From: Trileptium ribeirensis | Taxonomy: Eukaryota; Nematoda; Enoplea; Enoplida; Thoracostomopsidae | Assembly (NCBI GenBank): GCA_030248225.1 | Contig: JASANE010010005.1 | Location: forward strand, 1 to 64,000 | DNA length: 64,000 nt | Direction: 5' to 3' | Part shown: positions 32,501 to 38,125 of the stretch, one piece after another | Layout: each line of letters opens with the position of its first letter | Numbering within the stretch: the stretch's first letter is position 1 | Made by a program: the position numbers and the translations under genes | Notes under the pieces: generated by a model | What the model saw: the letters and a program-made list of their open reading frames with translations, nothing else | Told to the model about the DNA's origin: nothing | Databases searched by the model: none

Positions 32501-35351
32501 CATATACTTACCACACTTTCAACAATACGAAGGGAGGAACCTTCTCAATTACCTACCATACATTCAACGCAGAGATAAACAGTTTGGTCCTATTTGGTGG
32601 TACTTGCACACCCGACAGTCGCCCGCCGATGAAAAGGCAGCGACCGCCCTCAAATTGGAAGCCCACCATTATAGGCTCTGCCCCGACACTGCTATTCTAT
32701 ACTTACACCCCATCATGCCAAACGACCATAGACCAAAACTATGCGTACCCAGATTACTCATACGACAAATACTCAAGCACGAACACGACACATTATTCGG
32801 CGGACATCCAGGTAGAGATCGTCTGCTGAGCAAACTCAAGCAATTCTACTACTGGGAAACCATGGGTAAGGACGTAGATGAATATGTTAAGCGATGTGTA
32901 CTCTGCCAGCGATCACGTAACCTACCCCAAAATGTTCGAGCCGCGCTCGGAGAGAACCCGTTGGCTAGTGCACCCATGCATCGCATGTTTGTTGACATAC
33001 TGGACACTCGGGTGCTGTCCCGAAACGGAAATAGGTACGTAATCGCCTTCATCGATCAGTTCACGAAATTGGTGATTGCCGCTGCGTTACCGGACCAAAC
33101 CGCCAAAAGCGTCGCCAAGGTCTTCGTCGAAGACGTGGTGTGCCGTTACGGCGCACCCGAAGAGTTAGTCTCAGACCGAGGCGGATGTTTCGTCTCAGAA
33201 GTAATGGAAGCCTTGTGCGCTAGACTACATACATTTAAACGCGAAACGCTCAGCTACAACCCGAAGGCAAACGGAGAGATCGAACGCTTCAACCGTACAC
33301 TACTATTCCTCCTAAGAGTAGCATTACCTGAAAAGGACCATACTACGTGGGACGAAGTCCTGCCGTATTGTATCATGTCCTACAATTCAGCAGTACACGC
33401 TTCCACGCACTATCCACCATTCATGCTCATGCACGGATTCCAACCCCGAGTGCCAGGTGGAATCGAAACACAAACTGATTGGGGACGCTACCCCGGAGCA
33501 GAAGCATACCGCGCTAATGTACAACGGTGGTTAGCCACCATCAGGGATCGAGCCTATCGATCCATGCAATCCGCTCGGGAATACAGAAAACGCTACTACA
33601 ACCGTAAGATCAAGGTCCCGGACTACCGTGTTAATGACCATGTATGGGTGTATCGATACTACACTACACCAGGATTATCGCGCAAACTAGAACGCCGATG
33701 GTGTGGACCCTATCAGATCACCAAAATAATGCTTCCCTGCATCTGCGTCAAACTCCCCGGACAACCTAATGCATCCGATCATGTTGTTCACATAAATCGC
33801 ACCAAACCATGCTATCGCCCGCTAAGTAGTTTCCCCGACATGGCCGATTTACTCAAAGCAGTTCCTCCCGCATACATTGAGGCTGCACTACAGGAACCCG
33901 GAGAAACGATCCTTGCTGACAAATATTTCGCTAGGGAATTACAGGCTGCAGACCCAGAAGCAGTAGATCGGTTGCGTCAGGAGATTGATGGTGCATCCGA
34001 CGTCGCTAGTGTAGAGATCGGAGAACCTAACTTAGAATACACGCAAGCCCAGGCAGACATCCACCGCGCCGCAGTAGAACGGCTGACCATTCAAGCCCTA
34101 GACTCCTCCGGAGCCCCGCAACAAAACAGACTTCCCCTCTGTGACCCTGACAGAACCCCAGACACCGAATGGCCCGCTATATCACAGGAACTCGCAACCC
34201 AGGACTCCGCTAAGTTACCTTACGCACTTGATAAACCACCAGGTACTTTCTCGCCTGAGTATGGACAACACACCGCCCCAGTAACCCTACGAGAGCAGGA
34301 ACGAGCCGTTCGGACTGACGAGGCTACAAGGCCTCTAAAGGTAAAACGGTTAGACCCCGGACGCGCATTGCGACCATTCAATGTAAACGACCTCGGTCTT
34401 GTGGAATTACTCGCTTCACAGGACCCGGACGAAGACTCGCCTCACACTCCGGAACAAGCGGCATCCCCAACGTCAGCAGTCGAACATGCTGTCCAAACTT
34501 CGCCCCTTACGCCCGCCCAACGTCGAGCTGCAATCGCCACTCAAACATCCCGCAGTCCTCAGACACAACACTTAATGACCGAAACAGACCAGCCAGTAAC
34601 ACCATACTACACCTATTATGAACATTCAGCGTCTTACGAACAACCATATTCTATACCTCGTCAGGCGTACTCCGCCCCACCTACACCACTTCCACACACT
34701 CCCCTGATGCCACAAGGATTCGAAGCCACAATAGAGGACTACGTTCCAGACGAATGGCTCACACCATTTCACACCCCTCCAAGATCACAACCCGCACAAT
34801 CCGTCCCAGCAACCAGCCAACCTCCACTGGAACCCGCGCCAACACCGAAACCCAAACCTAAACCACGACGAAAACCAACTAAGGTTCCCGCGCCGACTAG
34901 TGAACAAGCATCATCTATAAGCTCGGAGACCACCTCACCGGAAACAGCCGATTTTCCGACACCGCCCCAACGGTGGATAATTCCACCCCTATTATCACCC
35001 TTGCAGGAACGGGGAACCAAAGATCCACAGGTACCATCCTTTGGTCGATGGACCACCCGAAGACAAAATGAACTAGCACAATGGGAATGGGAAATGCAAG
35101 AAATAAGGAGGAAGAGAGAGGAAGCCGCCCGCGCCCGAGGAGAAATACAAGATGCAAATGAGCTGATGGAATACCTAAGAGGATCTCCCATACAATACCT
35201 CCCATCGGAAGACCAAGTAGCTGCCGACGGGATTGTAGAAGAATTTATTGAAAGTTTAGCTCGACAAAGAAACGAGAGTCAAGTAAACAACGTCGACCTT
35301 CCGAGTCTTCGGAAGGCGGTCGACCGAAACGATTACGACCACGGACTGTAG
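21972..35351 (+). CDS. Giant Gag-Env-Pro-Pol polyprotein (4459 aa)
   Basis: A single uninterrupted ORF encodes the structural, envelope-like and replication proteins of the element. The start is the ATG in AAATGGACTCC, the first after the leader, and the capsid follows about 90 residues later. Domains by residue are: capsid about 85-250; CCHC knuckle 347-360; Asn/Gly/Pro-rich nucleocapsid to about 530; acidic linker about 540-1373; unassigned globular domain about 1374-1740; Env-like 1819-2410; aspartic protease with DTGA at 2559-2562; RT with Asp 2955 and YIDD 3017-3020; RNase H with Asp 3166, Glu 3207 and Asp 3232; integrase with HHCC near 3603-3645 and Asp 3675, Asp 3735 and Glu 3771; GPY motif 3912; proline-rich tail to 4459. 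Every key catalytic residue I looked for is present. That, and the 13.4-kb length without a stop, argue for recent function. The Ty3 family usually places env after pol. Confidence 0.95.
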   Translation: MDSNDTHNGDLGADDFLGWTDGHMEDELRARPRRAAGTGERPLTPPPRPPGQSRRGEASESPGLDGDTANAILHHLTTQPAGPPMIPLRDMPTFDGKPGGQDFEDWVRMYNRLANANGWDDRRKLICVPALLRGPAREAFEGLPPGKRQSFLGLVANLRFLFSSSRRPEKSLSGLCTRQQGANEPVAMYGLELQKLCDRAFPDMEDEQRDTMLRMFFQRGLRPEVRRQVLNQIHECETFRDTVGVAKRYEDASAACPEPDAPAASKPRAKTVNSLLEEGGEGLITQLQNMMEDHRKANNNNSDTISRLLDVIDKRVENTRQLNALAPPFVPGSPAAPPCLPMPQITCYRCGEPGHVMRECPYNVRYPPAAVNGAPRNVEPAAAYASGAARREPGPLGPRNGVGAYPRNDNYNAGRGGPPPQFRRTENGNGYRNNPGWNNPPNAGMRPTGPNQAGPQYGRPPPGFANNTRGNDSYNNRPAPAYGYQRAQSERPPPNRGMGLQQLQPGRFYSRDDNNRNSGAVPRRRYQLNCSASQGNGNREPSPATTHRLEVLSRELGMIQGKLGHSEPTGRVNAIATTDEPMYDDDGYLINRHDDMDEFEMMEGLVERHLNVITSTSWADAARLPRSRDLVQGIDSPGLMELGPRDLDGDQYGSEFVNTVYSKENTKYQKEGYVGEGLSMLCVDAPSAGVDPPVYMSASELNGEQRGERRIDQSNYPAMRGLGTNARTLTAMEDSDGSMEICEEMENGCVQNYRLSDVKGSVDFITGTPQGITSRGNSGTPSSLEMTAEIVDEDDVVVFDEPLLLFSSSVAGHPCVESVVVDDSGREADDVDMAQEESDLFGSPCEAPMELLEIGGRSGTMEAAAYDVRALSESPSPSSVLNYRSYDVVCGPDRRAGRPLCDGENCVSYECIDLPKLGRAYSLSELLEDDDGSDVDVIERCFEPAKYATDGLEVTFPTSLARGSTVIGSFLDADRGRPCHPYPSRGSDGFAADCADEAGMIVGAESIARGLPRYGDVDGRVANKDCPLHCEASVAPTVVEARNDVICNELSFFNKSCSEVSVKDSAECVELVEAVELKESDELLSERSGSVASDANYVSEAKICNLNRDTSQEYVSNGNAPENELKYGVTAAPDGPDDRYDECSDSEIDEERLLSDEEFWANWVDPNADWYRREPSPDAREWHSEGVWEVRRENNNELPRAPSDDGIDLSLRASQLSIRSEEGDGAVGGSDLSEGSGSGSIATGSMQEMSSDPLGENVRGDPIEGTPCMRPGNLGDSTDTLADVSSDILGPVEEVPSMPSGNSGNPNETGVITEESVEGRPCMSPGNSEDSVSITSEDSDVCMGHENLLNFTREANDERVHRLDEQLLDMSGLCLPNNMPIELGRVRAITDEERNRILGTDTLFTMSTDHTETAAYQFPRVELTEDARNESAEGLIPINFRASEINADFGQPLALQPQALFYRRVIIVMEQLNNLSRLFELRFEVSTRPALQRDAAMLSSILGMASPIGHCMTGMYLGPVTLASLESFIDLVGQCVNGHTLQQVIEREFEVELDRNPVCRQCQECHTRDSRDIGLSCYFYGQRGRWTYDGTLSTACASILPDGYVAPHWPFYVGIQSARMQKTFREANLELHDLLCEAPYLIEFIYQHQDTRGVPINSFVDHAMDNMEFDDETHRLARLVLLSARLRLLRRPDIAALLETEGNTSVGLKIGRDRLISELCLFPDDATNCSVPNLDEQLNTALAACLDSSEDESENNSDSDSAQQESITESSDTEMSDEEIRSDITGHIANKETMREPNRNEVRSPSPSLSNGLGHPSGMWRVCTILLLLWLSALSSTRATLSPFSDSISRLGAFVNRQVGVVIEPQGLVVTSDQTTHLPVVLQLSLRDWERKSDPYVSKFCPPYEANGKCRADCCRKVNCTEYPQLHETLRALESELDDAYHGVLDTNYYSLLVHSFCVANEQLCDLTHKREKRFASLIAAAAGAVSGFLGLGMAFSNGVHINNVRQQVTVLEKFMRETNDVSFRNTKAIRQLTRANEDIYAFLHHSMQEVVSMIEQVRCADQKEIAHVHHQLIDHILRANMRSSVQAIMESMLNGELSPAVIDVVMLRRLFSMDPRISKTILMREPSLAYQFGRVMPVSVDLTAFRFGFILQLPLPMRNDVRPYFRIYNTGWNAPATLTQLRLPLPQYAARLGHVRFESLNLGACKQRPGIAFCEPHALITDHSTNCLEWIIAGEHVPETIKHTCSNRSLIGPLTNDTSVHTTIQGVLIRTSEPEVILTNRRQLAHVTMGKSIKVPPNGVLWFPHGNYTQLVIGSIVLTSMLKPEKITIKFGPNITIDRLSGIKLRPLTWDSLDNAKAINLRVAQIAKDQVRRVVNLPAVEYTGFLPYFLITVVVGLISLIYFMTKCKLPPKYGYYIPRWFPCRGRLIRTDSKPRKVIRWTRARPQIPSAPPEEDDFPHTDRTSPTEVTVGPSGTPRVSVASSRAPRRSNRLLTSRNSSEEELVFIEDDELFVAPTRDLRRGPRQGVFTRQLNTMNAGNTPLLINATILGTPVMTLVDTGADVSIMSQALAARLGLVPRDTTTTRIVSATQQELTISGVVKAPITIGSLSTPCDFQVTTDTPYECILGTDFMALLPYVAINFKDRCLDLSNGTENCSAPFADQGDYRPPVINVVTRKYTQVPPNTELFINAVPEITQPPTGQALFVPDPFIRDVAIAHSLVLTGQRMIPIALMNFGNFPVAIHAGQTIGHIEMLDDNEVEFLYDSNKRLLQLDPPRRTKQCNNIGVTRDNVVQIISEQKKTIDTERSIQVLSKIDFGQTTLNPFELKQLKTTISENADIFSVHPFDLGRCGVHQHRIVTGDARPIKQVPYRLAHSLREPLREKLNNMVEAGLITPSDSPWGSPIVYVTKSDGTLRLCVDFRKLNVVAERDLYPLPRIDDILGCLRNTKFMSSLDLNKGFWQLELDPETKEKTSFVTVHGQYEYNVLPFGLNSSPGAFQRCMSIILKGLEWERCLIYIDDILVFSPTFEQHLADLITVFDRFRKANLKLKPSKCQFGQKQLKYLGHIISSEGVKPDPEKTAAIDNYKRPETLKQLQSFLGLVGYYHKFIPHYSEICEPLNALRRKDSEFKWTPQCEEAFGKLRKALVQEPLLIYPDFSKPFILQTDASGYALGAVLSQKTDKGTLPIAYASKSLVDYQRRYPAIETEALAIRWAALHFRHYLLGHEFHVETDHKPLKALFERPPRNSRLAQWRNELLMEFGGFNIEYRPGKANANADGLSRDPRHDVEFSYSSDEAEQDEQDHPRMVAVAVKGQDRGKGKAPAKPPRRFPTEEIWKRLTRQLLGLPPDAPVTLPPEYVRERFYRMFGGSDHDPLPDPTRFIFCGDIDDPWPEGVEIPGRRTTAPGPPESTDKPTHGPSPAPEPPARPPQPQEPPTAPTPPAPGAASESSTRATAGTPEPARPQTLPTSARQRYGGLPEVEEFDTLIKVAYACGPRIQLQRPEQVYDTGEHIYLPHFQQYEGRNLLNYLPYIQRRDKQFGPIWWYLHTRQSPADEKAATALKLEAHHYRLCPDTAILYLHPIMPNDHRPKLCVPRLLIRQILKHEHDTLFGGHPGRDRLLSKLKQFYYWETMGKDVDEYVKRCVLCQRSRNLPQNVRAALGENPLASAPMHRMFVDILDTRVLSRNGNRYVIAFIDQFTKLVIAAALPDQTAKSVAKVFVEDVVCRYGAPEELVSDRGGCFVSEVMEALCARLHTFKRETLSYNPKANGEIERFNRTLLFLLRVALPEKDHTTWDEVLPYCIMSYNSAVHASTHYPPFMLMHGFQPRVPGGIETQTDWGRYPGAEAYRANVQRWLATIRDRAYRSMQSAREYRKRYYNRKIKVPDYRVNDHVWVYRYYTTPGLSRKLERRWCGPYQITKIMLPCICVKLPGQPNASDHVVHINRTKPCYRPLSSFPDMADLLKAVPPAYIEAALQEPGETILADKYFARELQAADPEAVDRLRQEIDGASDVASVEIGEPNLEYTQAQADIHRAAVERLTIQALDSSGAPQQNRLPLCDPDRTPDTEWPAISQELATQDSAKLPYALDKPPGTFSPEYGQHTAPVTLREQERAVRTDEATRPLKVKRLDPGRALRPFNVNDLGLVELLASQDPDEDSPHTPEQAASPTSAVEHAVQTSPLTPAQRRAAIATQTSRSPQTQHLMTETDQPVTPYYTYYEHSASYEQPYSIPRQAYSAPPTPLPHTPLMPQGFEATIEDYVPDEWLTPFHTPPRSQPAQSVPATSQPPLEPAPTPKPKPKPRRKPTKVPAPTSEQASSISSETTSPETADFPTPPQRWIIPPLLSPLQERGTKDPQVPSFGRWTTRRQNELAQWEWEMQEIRRKREEAARARGEIQDANELMEYLRGSPIQYLPSEDQVAADGIVEEFIESLARQRNESQVNNVDLPSLRKAVDRNDYDHGL
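23591..26090 (+). other. Acidic, low-complexity linker of the polyprotein
   Basis: About 830 residues rich in Asp, Glu and Ser, with many short acidic clusters and no recognisable fold. Three related short segments containing a GNxG/S motif (around residues 1268, 1300 and 1325) form an imperfect repeat. Its size is unusual for a Gag extension. A spacer or host-interaction role is only a guess. Confidence 0.6.
26091..27330 (+). other. Unassigned Cys-containing globular domain between Gag and Env
   Basis: Residues about 1374-1740 have normal hydrophobic spacing and predicted helices, unlike the acidic linker. They include a Cys cluster beginning CRQCQECH at residue 1559, with further Cys about 15 and 30 residues later. 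This could bind a metal. I recognise no family. It ends in a second Ser/Asp/Glu-rich stretch just before the Env-like signal sequence. Confidence 0.5.
27426..29230 (+). other. Env-like fusion glycoprotein region
   Basis: Residues 1819-2410 have the layout of a class I-like viral envelope protein. A hydrophobic signal-like segment lies at about 1822-1838, followed by a Cys-rich head with N-glycosylation sites. A basic furin-type site, KREKR, is at 1970-1974. It is followed at once by a 22-residue Ala/Gly/Leu-rich stretch that looks like a fusion peptide. A heptad-like helical segment follows, then a large ectodomain with several NxS/T sites. One transmembrane segment lies at about 2385-2408, with a basic cytoplasmic tail. 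I cannot assign it to a named Env family (baculovirus-F-like or other). A good donor-like CAG|GTATGT overlaps its internal Met. How a membrane protein would be released from the middle of Gag-Pol is not explained by the sequence. Confidence 0.8.
29231..29950 (+). other. Retropepsin-like aspartic protease region
   Basis: After the Env-like tail and a charged linker, residues about 2535-2645 carry the DTGADVSIM active-site motif (Asp 2559), the flap-region glycines and the ILGTDF motif typical of Ty3-type proteases. It would cut the polyprotein as a dimer. Confidence 0.9.
30480..31850 (+). other. Reverse transcriptase and RNase H region
   Basis: RT motifs appear in order: SPWGSPIVYV, RLCVDFRKLN, SLDLNKGFWQ with the first catalytic Asp 2955, LPFGLNSSPGAFQR, and YIDD at 3017-3020. 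The connection LGHIISSEG and LGLVGYYHKFI leads to RNase H with TDAS (Asp 3166), TEALA (Glu 3207) and TDHKPL (Asp 3232). Spacing and motifs are those of Ty3/Gypsy elements and look complete. Confidence 0.95.
31851..32690 (+). other. Proline-rich spacer between RNase H and integrase
   Basis: About 280 residues, including a Pro-rich block (about 3395-3455), separate RNase H from integrase. This spacer is longer than in typical Ty3 elements. No domain is recognised. Confidence 0.6.
32691..33850 (+). other. Integrase region
   Basis: The HHCC zinc-binding part has His near 3603-3612 and Cys 3642/3645. The catalytic core has Asp 3675, Asp 3735 and Glu 3771, with exactly 35 residues between the last two (DD35E). 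The C-terminal part carries a WCGPY motif at about 3910-3914, as in the GPY/F module of Ty3-type integrases. I see no chromodomain. Confidence 0.92.
33851..35351 (+). other. Polyprotein C-terminal tail
   Basis: Residues about 3961-4459 are rich in Pro, Glu, Thr and Gln with a charged coiled-coil-like end (WEWEMQEIRRKREEA). No enzyme domain is recognised. Its composition continues into the -1-frame ORF that overlaps its end, suggesting the two were or are read together. Confidence 0.6.
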
Positions 35352-36094
35352 ACAAGGACAATGAGACAATATCAACCATTGGCGAATCAACTAAAGGCTC
35401 CTCTACCGGGAGGAAGGGAAGAGCGCCGCCGCGTAGCGCTCCCTCCACCCTCAAGGGAGTTCTAACTCGACCATCACGCGCCAAACCACGCCGACAAACC
35501 CCAGCTAGAGCCCAATCACAAGTTAGTTGGGAAGACGAAGAGGACGAGGTACCTCTTAGTCAACTTTTACCGGGACCCCGGCGAAGGCCCCACTTTGAAC
35601 TCGATCCTCCAACAGAGGAGAGCGAGGGATCTCCTGAGATGGGACCCTCTGCACCCGAAGTTAAAGAGAGGGAAGAACCCCCTCAACCTACCCGCCGACA
35701 ACCACATAGACAAGCTAGGGACCGTTGTCGTTGGTATGAAGAATACATACCACACGGAGAAGAAGCCCGAGTCGTAATACCACGTTTGGACACCCGACGA
35801 TTGGAACCTAAAATTACGGCACCAGCTCGACGGACTATACCCCTCGCTCCACCGACTCGACATCGTGACCCTGTTATGCCGATGGATTATCCATCTGGTA
35901 GTGCTCGTGCACGGCACGACATGTTCGAACCTTTTAGGGACATCTTTGACGAACAGGACATCGAGGACATGTTATCCGCACATCCGGACTTGGAACCCGA
36001 CGAGGACAGTGGACAAAGACAATTACGACCCGAAGATATCGGACTAGAAGTGGTCCGACCTCCGAGACAACCGCCTCGCGAGCGACGGTTGTAA
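35252..36094 (+). CDS. Proline/arginine/acid-rich ORF overlapping the polyprotein in the -1 frame
   Basis: The frame is open from just after a TGA at 35249-35251 to a TAA at 36092-36094, about 280 codons. It overlaps the last 100 bases of the giant ORF in the -1 frame. The first ATG is far in, at 35639, so expression by frameshifting or as a relic of a longer polyprotein is more likely than independent initiation. The protein is low-complexity and disordered-looking, with acidic clusters (WEDEEDEV, LEPDEDSG), and resembles the tail of the polyprotein in style. I found no standard X XXY YYZ slippery heptamer in the overlap. It may equally be a one-base mutation in this copy. Confidence 0.55.
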   Translation, partial: KFSSTKKRESSKQRRPSESSEGGRPKRLRPRTVDKDNETISTIGESTKGSSTGRKGRAPPRSAPSTLKGVLTRPSRAKPRRQTPARAQSQVSWEDEEDEVPLSQLLPGPRRRPHFELDPPTEESEGSPEMGPSAPEVKEREEPPQPTRRQPHRQARDRCRWYEEYIPHGEEARVVIPRLDTRRLEPKITAPARRTIPLAPPTRHRDPVMPMDYPSGSARARHDMFEPFRDIFDEQDIEDMLSAHPDLEPDEDSGQRQLRPEDIGLEVVRPPRQPPRERRL

Positions 36095-36167
36095 CGTTTA
36101 AATCACTCAAGAAACACCCCAGAAAACTCGAGCTCCCGCCACCAAACCCCCTCAAGAGCCGCCACTA

Positions 36168-37346
36168 ATGGTGATGAATACTATTGCAGGAATCACCAAA
36201 TCACTCAACGACATGGAACAAATTCCACAACCTCGTGTGCCGTATTACACCATTAACTATGGTGCCCCAATCGAAACGTTCCTGTCCAAAGGCACACACT
36301 GGCCGGAACTCTCCAACATGGCTCCGTTAGGCCAAACCGTCACCCAATATCCCATCGAATACGCCTCGACGGAGCAAGGCTACCAGCTCCTCGTCACCTA
36401 TTTATTCGACGAGGAGCAAGCAAAACAAGACATTTCGGACCTGAAGATGGGAGCTCGAGACGTCAAGACCATCTCCCGACGGAACAAACAAAAGTTCCTC
36501 GACCCCGAAACAACCGAGCGCCTCCGCCCAGTACTCCCTCACCTCATGCGGACGGTGCTACTAGAAAAATTCAAGATTCCTAGATTCAGGGACGCCCTAC
36601 TCGCCACCGGATACGCACAATTGCTCGAGGCAAACAGATCCGATTCGTTTTGGGGAATCGGCCTAGGGCCGGAGGACATCAAATTCGGCAAGCGACCGCG
36701 GCCATGCCACAACGTTATGGGCCGCCTATTGGAGGAGGTTCGATCCTTCCTCCGTCACAACGTCGCCTCCTGGCCGACGGTTTTGATTTTGGGCGACTCT
36801 CTAGCTGCGCCCTTGGTTAATATGGCCGCCTCCAAGGGGTGGTTCGCCCTGGCTTGGCCGGGAGCCACCATGCAATTCCTAGTCCGGTTGGCGACCTGTA
36901 TCGCGACGCCGCAAACCAAGACAATCATGATTCTTGGTGGATACAAGGCGGCCTTACGATCGAAGCCGCACGAAGGCCGTTTGCTGGACACGCCCAGCAA
37001 AGTAATGCGTCGAGTGCGCCGATACATATGCTCATTCGACTACTTACTCAGTAATGGAGCTCGAGCGGTTATCGCCCCGCCTCCACCACATTGGGACATT
37101 GGACAGTACGATACGGTCGAGTGGCACGACGAGTTCACCAAACTACTTCAGGACATCAAATGGCAATACCCCGACAGGATGCGGAAATCGTCGATGCCAG
37201 ACTACCCACCCGAACTGAACGAGTCAGGCGCGTGGGAAACCGTTACCAACGGCAGCGAAATTGGGGAGTCCCGCAATGCCGAACCCTATGTCGGATATTT
37301 CCAGAAATGGGCTCAACAAAACCTAGTACCTAACCAATGGGATTAA
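36168..37346 (+). CDS. NADAR-domain protein fused to an SGNH/GDSL-like domain
   Basis: A 392-codon ORF closes the element's coding part; the frame is open from 36102 and the first ATG is at 36168. Residues about 33-198 match the NADAR (YbiA-like) fold: LSNMAP (48-53), the acidic STEQGYQ motif (67-73), AR near 96-97, FRDALLATG (140-148) and the diagnostic FWGIGL (161-166) with a following helix. NADAR enzymes remove ADP-ribose from modified guanine bases or act on related nucleotides. Residues 203-322 resemble an SGNH hydrolase: ILGDSL with Ser 211, a GG pair (256-257) where the oxyanion block would be, and WHDEF (His 319) near the end. The GxND Asn is not visible, so esterase activity is doubtful. 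The frame equals that of the polyprotein but is cut off by stops, so it needs its own start or splicing. Removal of a host modification from element DNA is a hypothesis only. Confidence 0.75.
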   Translation: MVMNTIAGITKSLNDMEQIPQPRVPYYTINYGAPIETFLSKGTHWPELSNMAPLGQTVTQYPIEYASTEQGYQLLVTYLFDEEQAKQDISDLKMGARDVKTISRRNKQKFLDPETTERLRPVLPHLMRTVLLEKFKIPRFRDALLATGYAQLLEANRSDSFWGIGLGPEDIKFGKRPRPCHNVMGRLLEEVRSFLRHNVASWPTVLILGDSLAAPLVNMAASKGWFALAWPGATMQFLVRLATCIATPQTKTIMILGGYKAALRSKPHEGRLLDTPSKVMRRVRRYICSFDYLLSNGARAVIAPPPPHWDIGQYDTVEWHDEFTKLLQDIKWQYPDRMRKSSMPDYPPELNESGAWETVTNGSEIGESRNAEPYVGYFQKWAQQNLVPNQWD

Positions 37347-38111
37347 AACAATAAGGAAGAAATCCTGATATGACCGTGTGACCGCTGACTTTTTGGAAAA
37401 TATTTTTTGTGTGTGTTTTTGTATTTTGCTACGACGAACTTTCGATAACACTTGCGGTAAACCTGACCAGGATGCAATAGACGGTGTAGTTATGATTACC
37501 TAATTATGTACCCGTCACATATATATATGTATGTCGCATTTTATAACCTGTCGTAAATCTATTTTTGATCACTTTATATGACTATTCATGTATATGCACC
37601 ATGGCACCACGGCTGATGTCAGGAGATAAACCAACTAGAAAAATCGGAAAATTCATTCAAAACGTAGTACAAAGTCCTTTTCACCCCCTAAAAATTATAA
37701 GAGGAGGACTTTTCAGGCTTAAGGAGGATTCGGCGGAAACGTGGCCAAATTTGTACCGAATAGAATATTTTGAGAAACTTTCTAAAAGCAACCAACTTTA
37801 AAAGTTATTAGGCCAGGACCACAATGTGCGACTAGGACCAACGATGGTCAATAAGATACTTCGACAATAACATAAACAAACTAGGAAACCGGAATTTTCA
37901 AGTACCATATCTCATCATATTATCTGTACATATGGTCTAATTTATTATTGGGTCGTAGAGCATAGTTTATTTTCCGGTCAAAACCAGGCACGATCCTTTT
38001 TGAAAGGGGTCTTAGTCGTCGGAGACCCCATTATAGGCGAAAATTTTCATTATAGGGACAACAGAGGAAATTGCTTCCAACCCGAGTAATTAAGTCCGAA
38101 AATTTCCATTT
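37347..38111 (+). other. 3' untranslated part of the giant element
   Basis: AT-rich, with GT and TATATATA tracts near 37410-37530. One 78-codon ORF (37565-37801) has no recognisable domain and is not called. Confidence 0.6.
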
Positions 38112-38125
38112 AAAAATATAAGAGA
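38112..38125 (+). promoter_or_regulatory. Weak polypurine-tract candidate
   Basis: The bases just before the right LTR (AAAAATATAAGAGA) are mostly purine but interrupted by T. This is the position of the plus-strand primer, but the match is poor. Confidence 0.3.

Noticed and set aside
37565..37801. 78-codon ORF in the element's 3' part
   Set aside because: No domain, and nothing but its length supports it.
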